Shown here in pieces: positions 34,765 through 46,038 of a DNA stretch of 64,000 bases. This stretch comes from Amia ocellicauda (taxonomy: Eukaryota; Chordata; Actinopteri; Amiiformes; Amiidae): the NCBI RefSeq assembly GCF_036373705.1, contig NC_089852.1, forward strand, positions 32,191,707 through 32,255,706, in the 5' to 3' direction. The position numbers and the translations under genes are program-made. Under the pieces are notes generated by a model, which did not search any database, was not told the DNA's origin, and worked only from the letters and a program-made list of their open reading frames with translations. The stretch's first letter is position 1. Every line of letters starts with the position of its first letter.

Positions 34765-36095
34765 TTATTTTTCCATTAACACTGGTGTAGCCCCGGTCTC
34801 ATCAAGTATGTCCTGTGGCCCACATTGAGTGCCAACACCCTTCATTACTCTTTTTGTACCATTTCCATACAATACCACCTCCTGGACAAAAGTTTTCTTA
34901 TTCCATTGATACCTGTCAGCTCGTTTTTCCTTAAGTGTTTTACATACTTTACTCTCAGGAGGTAAAAGCTCTTGCCCAGTGAATGGGAACACTTTGATGA
35001 AGCCCTCTTGCGGGTCACTCTCGCCCTGTACTACTGGGGAAACCCAAACCAAATTCAATTTCACCAAATCTGCAACACCTGGGTAATCTCTACACAATAT
35101 CACCTCATGTGGCAGTTTGGGTATAACTCAAACTCTCTAGCTTTTTTTCTGCCATTAAGATCAATGATAACATTACAAGTGGGGTAATAGTTGGCGTCAC
35201 CATGTACACAGGTGATACTGGTTTTAAGACTATTGTCTACTTGTTCAGGCTTCACATATTTAAGTGAAACCATTGTGATCGCACTTCCAGAATCAGCGAG
35301 GGCTTGAGCTGGTTTCCCGTTCACTAGAAGTTTTACTATAAACTTATGGTCAGCTAGGGCCACATTTGCCTCAGTCACAAGGCCACAGTAGTTTTGTTCA
35401 CCTACATTACACTGCATCGGTTCCATTTTGTTGGGACACTGTATTGCTATGTGGCCAAACTCATTGCATTTAAAACACTTGTAATTTTTATACCATTCCT
35501 CCAGTAGTGACATACCAACTCCCCTATAGTCCCCAATTACCACCAGTCCCTTCACAGCCATCGGCCGCTCTTCCACTCCCCTCTGTTCTGGCTTACCCGG
35601 AGTCTTGTCAGGATGCTGCTTCAGCCGAGTGGACCGTAGGACACTCTTCACTGAAGTGGGGCTTGGGTAAAAGGCCAACTCCTCTGCTGCCAGAAAATGT
35701 TCCACGACTGCAACAAAGTCATCCAGGGAGGAGGGTTCATTTTGTCCCACACACCTCCTCAGAGGGGCAGGCATAGCTCTCAAGAACCTGTCCATCACAA
35801 GTATTTCTACAACTCTGGTAGCAGCATGCACAACGGGTTGCAGCCACCGTTTTGCCAAGTGGATTAAGTCAAACATCTGTGACCTGGTTGCTTGTTCCTG
35901 TTTAAAACTCCAGGCATGAAAACGCTGAGCCCTGACAGCAGTGGTCACACCTGCCCGGGCCAAGATTTCTGCCTTGAGCTGATCATAGTCGGCAGCAGCA
36001 CTGTGGTCCAGGTCATGGTATGCCTTCTGAGCGTCACCTATCAGAAATGGGGCTACAAGGCCAGCAAGTATTCGGACACAGAGATTGTTCTTCAA
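34765..36095 (-). pseudogene. Gypsy Gag and protease, SCAN-like domain
   Basis: The frame 35100-36095 (331 codons open) begins inside Gag. Its capsid-like part, residues about 70-135, reads AKRWLQPVVHAATRVVEILV and MDRFLRAMPAPLRRCVGQNE, strikingly like a SCAN domain. A CCHC zinc knuckle follows (CFKCNEFGHIAIQC), then a retropepsin with ADSGSAITMVS. A second frame, 34765-35103, continues the protease region. No start codon context is visible at the right edge, so the Gag N-terminus is missing. Confidence 0.8.
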
Positions 36096-36214
36096 AACAA
36101 AAGACTCAATTTATTACCTTTCTGGTTTGAAAGTAAACAAAGCACAGGGTCTTCTCGCCATCCAGAACAAACAAAATAATGAAACAAGCACTACCTTCAC
36201 CCTGGTTCCCCTAG
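36096..36214. other. Junction sequence between Gypsy and Tc1
   Basis: Contains a minus-strand AATAAATTG near 36108, perhaps the polyadenylation part of an LTR. Too short to classify. Confidence 0.3.
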
Positions 36215-36746
36215 CTACAGGTGGGACGGCTAACCCGCCTTGTGATTGAGCAGGACAATGACTCCAAACATACAGCCAAAGCCTCACTGGAGTGGCTTAA
36301 AAACAAAAATGTCAATGTCCTGGAGTGGCCCAGTCAAAGCCCGGACCTCAATCCAATTGAGAATATATGGAAAGAGTTGAAAATTGCTGTTCACCAAAGG
36401 TCCCCATCCAACTTGATGGAGCTTGAGCAATTTTGCAAAGAAGAATGGGCAAAACTTGCAGTGTCCAGATGAGCAAAGCTGGTAGAGAATTATTCACATA
36501 GACTCATGGCTCTAATTGCTGCCAAAGGTGCCTCTACCAAATATTGACTGAAGAGGGTGATTACTTATGCATTCAATTATTTTCTGTTTTGTATTTGTAA
36601 TTAATTTAGAACAATTTGCAGATTATATTTTTCACTTTGACATTATGGACATTTTCCGTGTTGATCAGTGTCAAAAACTCCTGATTAAATCCATTCTCAT
36701 TTCATGTTGTAAGTCCAAGGGGGGTGAATACTTTTGAGAGCCACTG
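36215..36746 (+). mobile_element. Tc1 transposon 3' end with transposase remnant
   Basis: Encodes [20 protein letters not shown] (second catalytic Asp) and [20 protein letters not shown] (third acid, spacing 34) at 36221-36472. After a stop it continues with KGASTKY-like residues to about 36545. It ends GGTGAATACTTTTGAGAGCCACTG followed by TA. The 5' two thirds are missing. This is a different family from the other Tc1 copies here. Confidence 0.85.
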
Positions 36747-36776
36747 TATATGCCAAAAATTATAATTGTCTGAAAA

Positions 36777-37757
36777 TCATCTTTTTGGGTTTGAGAGAAT
36801 GGTGGCATGGTGTTTGTTATTTCCTTCAAGCAAAATGTCTGCAGAGTTGTGTTTGTTAAACATTCTCAGCACGGCTCTTCGTACCTGAGTCAGTTTTAAA
36901 CCATAAACAAGGGGGTTGAAGAGAGGGGGGATGATGAGAAATTCCAGAGCCAGGAAATTTCGCAGACTCTGTGGAAAATCCTTTGTTCCGTATCGACTGT
37001 ACATTGTGTCAAAAAATAAAGCCACAGTGAAGTTGATTAGTGTGAGCAAATGTGGCAAACATGTCTGCATAAACTTACCCCTGTCTTCTCTAGACTTACT
37101 GCTGGCAATAATCAATTTCACATAGGAATAAAGAATGAAAAATACATGGGCCAGAAACACAAATATCACGATATACCCATACACATTGTTGGTTGTTGTG
37201 GGTACACAAGAAAGCCTAACAATCGCCCAGTTCTCACAGTAGAGTTTTTCAATGTGGGATCCGCACAACGTTAGTCTAGCTGTCAATGAAATCAATACTA
37301 ATATGCAGAAAAAGGGGAAGAGCCAGGAAAACAGAATTAATTTTCCCACTGCCTGAGTAGTTATGACAGAATGGTACTGTAAAGGTCTACATATAGCTAC
37401 ATACCTGTCATATGCCATCACTGTCAGAGTTGAGAAATCACACAAAACAGAAGAGTAGATAACAAACACTTGAAGGAAGCATGCAGTGTATGGGATCACG
37501 TGAGTATCTGACAGAAGATCAGCCAGAAGTTTAGGATACAGACCAGCAGTTCCATACAGTCCATTGACACACAGGTTACAGAGGAGGATGTACATCGGCT
37601 CATGGAGGGATTTCTCCCGAAGGATAGTCACGATTAGTGTGCAATTAACAAAAATGATCAAAAGGTAAGCTAGCAGTGTCAAACTAAAGTAAGTGTCTTT
37701 ATTTCCCCTTATATTGTTTAATCCAGAAAGTGTAAACACATAGGATGAGTTCTCCAT
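36777..37757 (-). CDS. Odorant receptor 2 (fish class I, delta-like), intact
   Basis: 326 residues. Landmarks: NSS glycosylation site (3-5), LHEPMYILLCNLCVNGLYGT (51-70), Cys93, MAYDRYVAICRPLQYH (114-129), CGSHIEKLYCENWAIVRLSC in the second extracellular loop, KFMQTCLPHL before TM6, and PPLFNPLVYGLKL in TM7. The C-tail is longer than in the other ORs here, about 30 residues after TM7. The start MENSSY at 37757 follows a good splice acceptor (TTTACAG, about 37776). The frame stays open 109 codons further upstream through what should be intron, but that extension has no OR features. Close to OR 1 in the TM2-TM3 segment, so the two belong to one subfamily. Ligand unknown. Confidence 0.95.
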   Translation of the reverse strand: MENSSYVFTLSGLNNIRGNKDTYFSLTLLAYLLIIFVNCTLIVTILREKSLHEPMYILLCNLCVNGLYGTAGLYPKLLADLLSDTHVIPYTACFLQVFVIYSSVLCDFSTLTVMAYDRYVAICRPLQYHSVITTQAVGKLILFSWLFPFFCILVLISLTARLTLCGSHIEKLYCENWAIVRLSCVPTTTNNVYGYIVIFVFLAHVFFILYSYVKLIIASSKSREDRGKFMQTCLPHLLTLINFTVALFFDTMYSRYGTKDFPQSLRNFLALEFLIIPPLFNPLVYGLKLTQVRRAVLRMFNKHNSADILLEGNNKHHATILSNPKR

Positions 37758-38509
37758 TGCTGAAGTTGATAACACCTGTAAATATGAAAACCAAATCAAA
37801 AGAATAATGTATTTACTGCAGACAACCAAGTAGTAGAGAAATTGGTGTGTAGACATGGTTGAGAAATTCACTGTCTGAGTAGCAACACAAAGTGAACTCA
37901 ACTGGGTACACAACATTGTGGATAATGATATACCAATGTCCTTCAAGATGATATGTGATTGTTTACCGATTGCTGCATTTGAAAGAGACCAGGCTAACAA
38001 ACATGGGCCATATTGCTTCATAACTGGTATAAATCTTAGGTTTGCATGTTCAGTGGAAAAAACACAAAACATTGCAACCCTCAATTAATAGACTTTGGGC
38101 AACCACAATCCACATATTTGCCATCTCTCTACTTGCATCCGTTATTTCCTTGTAATGAAGATAGCTTGCCTTTTAAAGGTTAATGCATGTCTGATATTTA
38201 AACACATGTACATTGTAACAGACAATTGTTTTACAATCACATATGCATTTATTTAAATTAATAACATACAAAAAACACACACATAAAGCTATTATATAAT
38301 TATTAAATCACAAACATAACAGAGACTGACATTTTTACACTATTGACAGTTAAACATTTCTCACATAAACCTTATAAATCACACACTGATGTATCACCTA
38401 AAGATGCAAAACTTTATGTAGATTGTTTTAAATCAATGCACTCATTAAGTTCTGAATGCAAGTTACTTCTCACCATAGCTTAATGTTAAAAGATCTATTT
38501 CTCATTCGC

Positions 38510-38600
38510 ATTCATTACCTACCTTGCCAGATCCTCTACACAGGATTGAATGTCAGATGAATATACCTTGTGTTGACAGAATTGTATTTATAGGTTTTGT
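38510..38600 (-). promoter_or_regulatory. Promoter and noncoding exon 1 of OR 2
   Basis: TATA box CTATAAATAC at 38585-38593 on the minus strand. A transcription start would fall near 38557. The exon ends at CAAG followed by donor GTAGGT at 38522-38523. The acceptor at about 37776 gives an intron of roughly 745 bp. Inferred from sequence signals only. Confidence 0.5.
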
Positions 38601-39140
38601 TCTGGAGTGGTTTGCTGTGGTTTTATGTGTTGGGAATATGCATGGTGATTAATTATTGTCTAAGGAATTGCCTAATGAGATGTATGTCTGAATAGTTGTC
38701 CACAGGGTAAATACTAAATAAGACCATGGTGTTTTTGTTTTTTCCACTAACAAAATAACAAAATAAATAAATAAAGGTTTTCTAACTATAAAAAAACACC
38801 TTTGAACATTTCTGCACATACTGGAAACAATGAATTGACAGTTTAGCTGATGAATCATCTGCCCCTAGCCAGATTGATCACTGTGTTACTACATTATCTT
38901 GTGGGGGAAGTTGTTCTGCTTATCATCATCTATGCAACATAAATGCTTTGACGGTACCTATCCCTCTGTATTTACATATATTTTCATGGCGAGAAATGCA
39001 TATATTGTGGAATTTGCCTTAAACGTGGTTTGGTTCATATATGACAATTAATTAGCCTTATACCTACATAATATTCAGAATCTTTATCCTGAACTGAAAT
39101 ACTACATTTCAGTGTTGGAAGGATGGACCTTACACTTTAT
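38601..39140. other. AT-rich spacer, nothing recognised
   Basis: No coding or repeat structure seen apart from short A/T runs. Confidence 0.5.
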
Positions 39141-39149
39141 TGTATTATA

Positions 39150-39317
39150 TTGTGGCTAAAATCCCCTCAACAATTTTCCAACATCTGGTGGAAAGCCTTC
39201 CCAGAAGAGTGGAGGCTGTTATTGCATCAAAGGGGGGACCAACTCCATATTAATGCTCATGATTTTGGAATGAGACGTTTGATGAGCAGGTGTCCACATA
39301 CTTTTGGCCATGTAGTG
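39150..39317 (+). mobile_element. Tc1 3' end fragment
   Basis: One plus frame gives the transposase C-terminus (LVESLPRRVEAVIAS-like, then KGGPTPY and stop). The terminus ends GTCCACATACTTTTGGCCATGTAGTG followed by TA. Only the last 170 bp are present. Confidence 0.75.
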
Positions 39318-40965
39318 TATGTACTTTGACCCCACTGTCCAGTATTTTAGGAAGATGTCCGGTTATTTTAAGTACTTTATTGAATATGTCATTAAAAATG
39401 TAATCAGTGTACAATTTGCCCTCAACCCCCCCCCAATTGTAGTCTAATTGCCAGCAGCCCCTTTAGGTTGACATTTCACAATCCCCCCCACTAGGGGTCC
39501 GGTATTTTCGTATCTCAATATTGGGTAACAAAATATAACATCTCTAGGGCTGACAGCCATAGTAACATCCTTTCCATTGGTCAATACTAACAAACTCATA
39601 CATTTGGCCAAAACATTTGTTTGCAACCCCCTCAACACATAGGCACGCACACCCTAGACTCCTGGTTTAACCGATGGGAGTCTGTTACCACATTTCTTTT
39701 ATGTGACAAATCTCACGCATTGACATTTTGAAAACTTTAGAGCAATGATCTGATTAACTAATAATGTTAGCTACATTAGTTGTTTGTGAAGTCCACTTGT
39801 TACTCCATTTAAAACATAACTAGCTAGTATAGTTTGACTAGCCAGCACTGAGGTTCCAATGTGCTAGTATTGCACAAAAACGTGTAAATACCAATTGTTT
39901 TACTATTATTCCATTATAAGAGTTTTTCCTACCAATATTTCGAAGGATCCTGATGAATTCAATTGATGTGCAGGATTGGGATCGTGTAAGGCTTTACGGT
40001 ACTCACAGAAGGACAATCTACTTTGCTTGTATGGAAAGATTTGGGTTTTACTCAACACAGTTGCATTGACTAAAACACTGATTAAGTAAAATTAACAACA
40101 CACTTTATTTAATAAATACAATACAACTGAATAAATGTCTCTGCAAACATGCATTTGTTGAGTAACCTTAATACAAGGGAATTAATTAAAACCTACAATG
40201 ACATTTCATTTTTTTGTGTGTGTGTAGTGCCTGAAGAATAAAAGAACCAACTGAATGCACGCAGTCTTTTAAAATTAATTTATTGAATTGACTAAAATTA
40301 ATTTCCTTTCCACATGCACTAATTTGGGAACAGGCTGGTTATTAGACAGCACCAATACCGCAACAACAGCCTACATCAGCACAGGAAAGAGGAAGGCATC
40401 AGACATCATCTACAATTCTCATCCTTTCTCAAATTGGAGGCCCAGAGCACAGAGTGAATGGACTGAAACAGGTGTCACCAACAACTCACCAACCAGCAGC
40501 TACAATGTCCATTATTGCATGCTACGCACAGGATGCCTTAGCTGAATGTGCAGCACCTAACCCTGCTTGCTAGTACTTGGGCAGTTGTCTGACAGCCTCT
40601 GGGAGCTCCTATCCAGAAAATGAGCTTGTTGCACATCTTGGGTTCAGTTTCCATGAGTTTCTAGGCTGTAGGGCACATCATGTATTGCTCAGTAAGTAAA
40701 GGAGATACTTATATTTAAAAATAAAATCAAAAAAACATCTAGGTGCTTCATACAAATAACACTAGCATTTTTAATTTGAATATTTTCAGCTGATTAATTA
40801 TGAAAAATCTTACAATTGTTGTTATGCCATATGAATCACAAAACATCTATCAATCTTGCAACTCGCAGTACTTGAGGTAAGTTTAGACCATACCTGACGG
40901 GCTTCAAAAGATGCAGAAGGATGAAAAACTCTCAGGACAAGATAACAGATTGAGGCATGGAGTCA
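39318..40965. other. Spacer, nothing recognised
   Basis: AT-rich sequence with C runs (39427-39435) and a TG run (40217). The 85-codon frame at 40288-40545 lacks any recognisable feature. Confidence 0.5.
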
Positions 40966-40969
40966 AGTC

Positions 40970-41615
40970 GGCTCAGAATCTCAGAAAATAAAGTGATTGA
41001 GCAGTTCACAAATGTAAGTAAATGCAGGAAACATGTTTACAGGGTTTTATTTCTGAATTCCTTTAAACTTTTTTGACAGATAAGGTGTATTATCATATAG
41101 GAATATAAAATAAAACAGGACAAAATCACTGTAAGGGCAGTTAAAACAAATCCCAAAAACATCCTTGAGAGTGTCCGTAGGAGCAGTCACATCACACAAA
41201 AGCCTGACCAGTGTTCAGTTTGGGCAGCATAGTCTTTCTAATTGGATTCTTCATGCCTGGCACTGTGGAAAAGGGCAGTTATTTGTTGACATACAAGTGT
41301 TATATTGCAAAGGTTTATGTCTTATTTCTGACTGTATGTATCATGCTCCATCACTGTGAAAATGGTGAATTCACCTGTCACACAGCTGAAGATTACAATT
41401 ATCTGAGTGAAGCACCCAGGCTGGGAGAAAGTAGCAGTCCCACAGAGAATTAGCAGACAGGTTATACAGAAACAATTACACAGGCTCTTGTAGTACAATG
41501 ATGAAGTACAGTACCAGGAAAAAATATATATTTAGATCTGTCCATGTTGCCAAATAAATTGAATAGGAATGATCTTGTGAAGGATGTGTCACCCATTGAT
41601 TGTTATGGTGTTGAA
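40970..41615 (-). pseudogene. OR pseudogene, strongly decayed
   Basis: Follows the layout of OR 3 in the same orientation. A GGxCPQxP-like TM5/TM6 region lies near 41030-41150, a second-loop remnant near 41200-41230, and a CKxLQYN-like remnant near 41300. The segment at 41370-41420 matches TLTVxxYxxxGEF and FTQI of OR 3, and the TM2 part lies near 41450-41500. Many indels and stops; no frame longer than about 80 codons. It sits just downstream of OR 3 and is probably an old tandem duplicate. Confidence 0.7.
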
Positions 41616-42009
41616 GGGGTATTTCTAAAACACATACCTATGAAGAAATAACAATGTAATTCCATCTATGATTCAATTCTTATCTAATCTGCAGATGACA
41701 TTTAATTGTGAGTGACATCTCAAAGATCTCTAAGATATGCATTACAATAGGAAACAGAGTCCACAAGTGTTGCCTGAGTTCATCAAATAGTCCCAATCAA
41801 AATTAACAGATACAAAAAACCTGGAAAAAAAGCCAGGAAGCTGAACATCCCTTAAAACATTTTTTTCTTAATTATTTTGAATATAAAATAAGTTACAGAC
41901 TACAACTGTCTTGCAAGAAAAGTCTTTGGCACATGCTTGCAAAACCTTTAGAGTACTGAAACAAATATAATGGACTATGTTACACAATTTGGAACAAAAA
42001 AACATTAAT
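41616..42009. other. Spacer, nothing recognised
   Basis: AT-rich and without a visible gene or repeat end. Confidence 0.4.
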
Positions 42010-42215
42010 ATCTTAGATGGATAATATACTGGTGAAAAGTAATTACCAGAGGGGTTTGTCAGCTTAAAGGGTTACATTTAGTTTAACATTTCGTTTATCT
42101 CCAATTGTTTATTTGTTCTGTGCTTTAATTTCAGAGTACATTGAGACATTAAACTGCGTACATTTAAATAAAAACTGGAAAAATGGAGGTGTTCTAAAAC
42201 TTTTGACCTGTAGTG
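42010..42215 (-). mobile_element. Tc1/mariner terminal fragment
   Basis: Inverted counterpart of 20993-21180. Ends GTTCTAAAACTTTTGACCTGTAGTG and shares TTTATTTAAATGTA, CTCAATGTACTCT and AACAAATAAACAATTGGAGATAAA read on the other strand. No transposase. Confidence 0.75.
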
Positions 42216-42229
42216 TGTGTGTGTGTGTT

Positions 42230-42286
<57 letters not shown>
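42216..42286. repeat. GT and AT microsatellite
   Basis: GTGTGTGTGT followed by about 27 AT units. Explains the Tyr-Ile repeat frames on both strands. Confidence 0.95.
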
Positions 42287-42289
<3 letters not shown>

Positions 42290-42333
42290 ATGAGCATTTT
42301 GTTATTTTAATTTATTTTATTGCACTGTAAAAG

Positions 42334-43287
42334 TTAGTTTCTTGCTGTCGGGGGAAATGTAGTAATTGTATTTTTTTTACTTCTGAGTCTGTTTATAATC
42401 CTTTTTCGTATCTCAGGCAAATTCATCCCATAGATCAGAGGATTAAGAAGTGGGGGAATGACTAGAAATTCCAATGATACAATGATAGACACTACCTTGA
42501 TGACAGACTCGAAACGACTCAAAACTATTTCAGAAAATGTGCTGATGGAGTAGATGGAAAAAGTAATGATATGTGGGAGACATGTTTGCAGAGCCTTCTT
42601 TCTAAAATCTTTGGAATCTTTAGAGCAAACGATCAGAATAGACATATAGGAATATAAAATGTACCCCAATGGCAGAAAAACCGTTGTGACTGTAACAAAA
42701 AATCCCACAATGTTGTTGGCAGTTGTTGGAATGCAAGACAGTCTAACCACTGACCAGTTGGAACAAAATACTCTTTCAATTTGGTTTCCGCACAAAGGCA
42801 GTCTGCTAGAAAATATTATAACCAGTGCTTCACAAAACACTGGGTACAGCCAGGCAACAGCTAATAGTAAAATTATGTGCCTAGGTGACATTATGCTATT
42901 GTATTGCAAAGGTTTACATATCGCTACATATCTATCATATGCCATCACTGTTAAAGTTGTAAATTCCCCTACTACATATGTATAGATAAAGAATATCTGA
43001 GTGAAGCACCCGGCCCGGGAGATGGTGTGAGTGTCTGACACAAGGTCAGCCAAGAGTCTTGGGAATACAGCAGCAGTTCCACACAGAGAATTAAGAGACA
43101 AGCTACATATAAAGATGTACATGGGCTCGTGGAGGCTTCTCTCCAGAAATATTACTGACACAAGCATTACATTAAAATATATAATTAGGAGATAACCTAA
43201 AAGTGTCCAGAAAAAATAGGCATATTTAAAATGACTTATGTCCCCAAAAATGGTGAATGTGAAAGCTGTAAAGGATTGATTTTCCAT
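42334..43287 (-). CDS. Odorant receptor 3 (fish class I), intact
   Basis: 317 residues. Visible: NQS glycosylation site at 3-5, LHEPMYIFICSLSLNSLCGT (52-71), Cys94, MAYDRYVAICKPLQYN (115-130), CGNQIERVFCSNWSVVRLSC in the second extracellular loop, KKALQTCLPHII before TM6, and PPLLNPLIYGMNLPEIRKRI at TM7. The start ATG at 43287 gives the canonical MENQS opening and lies 36 nt from the acceptor at 43324-43325. It is a close paralogue of OR 4, about two thirds identical by eye, and less like ORs 1 and 2, so the cluster holds two subfamilies. All expected TM and loop motifs are present with no stop. Confidence 0.95.
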   Translation of the reverse strand: MENQSFTAFTFTIFGDISHFKYAYFFWTLLGYLLIIYFNVMLVSVIFLERSLHEPMYIFICSLSLNSLCGTAAVFPRLLADLVSDTHTISRAGCFTQIFFIYTYVVGEFTTLTVMAYDRYVAICKPLQYNSIMSPRHIILLLAVAWLYPVFCEALVIIFSSRLPLCGNQIERVFCSNWSVVRLSCIPTTANNIVGFFVTVTTVFLPLGYILYSYMSILIVCSKDSKDFRKKALQTCLPHIITFSIYSISTFSEIVLSRFESVIKVVSIIVSLEFLVIPPLLNPLIYGMNLPEIRKRIINRLRSKKNTITTFPPTARN

Positions 43288-43390
43288 TGTTGTTTAAGGG
43301 AAAGGGTTGTACTCGTCCGTTTCCTAAAAATTCAAATCTGTAAATAAAGTTAAAACACTTTCAAATATTAGTTTTCTCAACAAGCATGTT

Positions 43391-43809
43391 CAGCGTTTCC
43401 CAAACTGTGTTCCATGTAGTTGTTCCTTGAGAAAACAATTAAGGTATTTGAATAGTATTTAGATTGTAGGTATGTTAATATGTATAATGCATTAATTATA
43501 GTATAGTGTAGAAATAGGCCATGTTTAGGATGCAATACTGCACCTGATATGAAGATAAAACTCTCCAGCATCATTACTAATATTTTTTATTGTTATACTT
43601 AATTATAGGGTTGCCAACTATCCTCCAATTAGGAATTTTTTTCCTTAATTCTTCCCCATCTTATATTTTGTTATTTGTAAAATAAACAAAAATAAATCTA
43701 ACTCTTATAAATTGGCTTTGGTGCAATACGTGCAGCACTACCCCCAGCATGTATATATTCCATCAATATATTCCAAGCACAAATGGCCAAATTAGTTTGG
43801 GAAATGCTG
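43391..43809. mobile_element. Possible hAT MITE in the OR 3 intron
   Basis: Left end CAGCGTTTCCCAAACTGTG and right end AGTTTGGGAAATGCTG are inverted copies (about 15 of 17). Size 419 bp, no coding. The flanking 8-mers do not match, so the target duplication is not confirmed. If real it enlarged the intron of OR 3 relative to OR 4. Confidence 0.5.
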
Positions 43810-44121
43810 GTCTAATTTTATGCTAGAAAAAGTACTTGCTTTCATTGTAAAATAAATAAGTAAATTAAACTTTAACATAATCAAATATATCAGACAGCAT
43901 TAAGTATATAATATCTCTTTTCTTAATAAATGCTTCTTTCTTTAGATTTAGCCTACATATTACCCTGAAATAATATACACCGAAATTAAGATGCCCCAAG
44001 GATATATTTAAGTAGTTACACATTTACTTCTAAGTCAGTCTTTTGAACATACTTAATTCTTTCCCTAAATATTTTCACACTATGGCTTGTCTTTTGCTTC
44101 AGAGAACAACAAAACAATTTT

Positions 44122-44240
44122 ACCTGACTTGAAAGAGGGGTTGGTCAGAAGCCAATTACAACGACAATCAGTATCTCAGTGATGGCAGATACACCTGCAG
44201 TGAGCCTTATATCCTGGCTGCTTTGAGATGCTCTAGTCCA
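44122..44240 (-). promoter_or_regulatory. Promoter and noncoding exon 1 of OR 3
   Basis: The minus strand carries CCAGGATATAAGGCTCACTG (TATA-like) near 44196-44215, followed by TGTATCTGCCATCACTGAGA and a donor CAG/GTAAAAT at 44122-44125. The intron to the acceptor at 43324 is about 800 bp. The same promoter block lies upstream of OR 4. Confidence 0.65.
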
Positions 44241-44249
44241 GCTGGGAGT

Positions 44250-46034
44250 TCAGAACTGACTAGGGAGTCGATTAATTAGTTTTCTGACTAATTCCACTAT
44301 TTGTAATTAAACCACAGGGAGAGTAATTTATGTTTCTTTCTGTTTAACCAATTAAACAATACATTTGAGTTGCCCTCCCTAGGTAAAATTTTACAAATTA
44401 CATTTGAGACAAAAAAGTCTTATATTTGCTTAATATGCATGACCTTTCATATTATAAGTATAGTAAAAGTATGACTTTTTTAATGGTATTGTTTAATATA
44501 GTAAACATGCAAAGTATAAAGTCACCTGTGTAAACTGGGTTTAGGTGGATGAACACTTTTCTCTTTGACTGTACATAGTACTTAGTACAGTCTCATGTTA
44601 ATGCTTCTGATTTGTAGCCGGTGTATAACATGTCTATTGTAACATGCATTGTGTGCAGAAGGTTGTAATTCTGAATTGAGTTGCCAATTATATGAAATTT
44701 GAAATTAATGTGTATCTGGTTATTAACTTGGTGTTGATTTGTAAGGCGATTGGTTACACCTGAGCTAATTTCAGATTGTTATTATAAGTGGCATAGACTA
44801 TTATCCAACCAAGTTATTTCAGTTTTTATTTAAAAAAAAATCTACAAATTTCTAGAATACTTTTTTTTAACTTGTTGGGGTAGGATGTGTAGATAATTGG
44901 AAACAGTAAAAGTAGGGTGGTCGATCGATTTTAAAAAAGTAATTATTTTAAGCTGTTATACAGTTAAATGGTTAGATTATGCCTTAACATAGATATATGC
45001 AATACCAAAAAAACTAAATTGTGACTTTACCCCTAATAAATGACTTTTTATGCACCAAAAACATGTATTTTTGTATCAAATCCATCACCTTGGATTTTGT
45101 TTACCTAGTGTCATTAAAAAGACGTTTTAAAACTTAATAAAAGTAAACCTATATATAACTACCACATTTATCATAGTACAAGACCCTTGTCTAATGTTTG
45201 GATGGGATAGTTGATAGTTTTTGTCGATTTGTGTGAACTACACTCTAAAACATTGTCAAATGGTGCGAGTCCACCTTTTGGCGAGAAACGGCACCGAAAT
45301 GCAGCTCTGCTCAGCCGCTCTGAGTGTTCAGATTGGAATGTAGAGGCAGAGCAGAGACTCTTCCTCCTGCATTCCACTGTCAGTAGAATGCAGTAGACTG
45401 TATACTGCGATTTAGAAACATCAGGGATCATTTTATGAAGCACATGTAAGAAAATAATATATCAGACAATGTATATCCAAACTATTTAGATTATAATTGC
45501 ATAAAAGGAATGAAGGAGCATTGTAACCTGGTCAGGTATTCTTTCAGCTTCTGTGTCACTGTGCCAATTTAGAAAACACTTGTTCTAGTTTTTTTGTATG
45601 CAAATACAAAAACGTGTTTGCTTATACAATTTCTACTATCATATTATCTAAAATAAAACCTTTAATTCATGATATATCTGGGTATTATTATTGTTGTTTA
45701 TGTGAATTATCTGAGAGTATAGCAGCCAGCTCCCCTTCACCAAATTTCAAATGCCACATATCTACAGTAACAAAGCAAATGTCATCAAGCCTGGTCAAAT
45801 CGGAAATTAACAAGTTTCTTGAGAGGAATTTCACAACTTGGCAGTGAAAAACAAACCAACTGCCAATTACAACTGGAAGTACAATGAAACTCTGATATAA
45901 CCTTGGGACCATAAAATTGGTATGTGATAACTGAGGTATGGAATAACCAGGAACTGTACCTGCATAACATCCCCAAATTAAAAACTAGTACTGCTTGATT
46001 AATGTACATATACAATGTATGTAAAGTAGTATAA
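44250..46034. other. Spacer, no gene recognised
   Basis: Mostly AT-rich. A moderately GC-rich patch at 45240-45390, with a GGCGAGAAACGGCACCGAAA-like core, may be a decayed MITE related to the element at 48694. The short frames there have no recognisable features. Confidence 0.4.
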
Positions 46035-46038
46035 ATGT

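Larger units (their letters stand above)
33637..36095 (-). mobile_element. Ty3/Gypsy retrotransposon with SCAN-like Gag, internally deleted
   Basis: Order on the minus strand is gag, protease, then integrase. RT and RNase H are absent between about 34765 and 34740. No LTR was recognised at either side; the left side is cut by the Tc1 end at 33634. The domain content suggests a Gmr1-like Gypsy. Confidence 0.8.

Noticed and set aside
34765-36095. A domesticated SCAN-domain host gene
   Set aside because: It is followed by retropepsin and integrase remnants in the same orientation and is disrupted, so a retrotransposon is the better reading.
33700-36179. Plus-strand frames across the Gypsy element (for example 35507-35776)
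   Set aside because: Antisense shadows of Gag, protease and integrase.
37758-38084. 435-residue OR with an N-terminal extension
   Set aside because: The extension has no OR features, begins with a non-ATG codon and crosses a splice acceptor; the MENSSY start is used instead.
45171-45443. 90-residue minus-strand frame
   Set aside because: No recognisable domain; it falls in a GC-richer patch that looks like a decayed MITE, with no paired ends.
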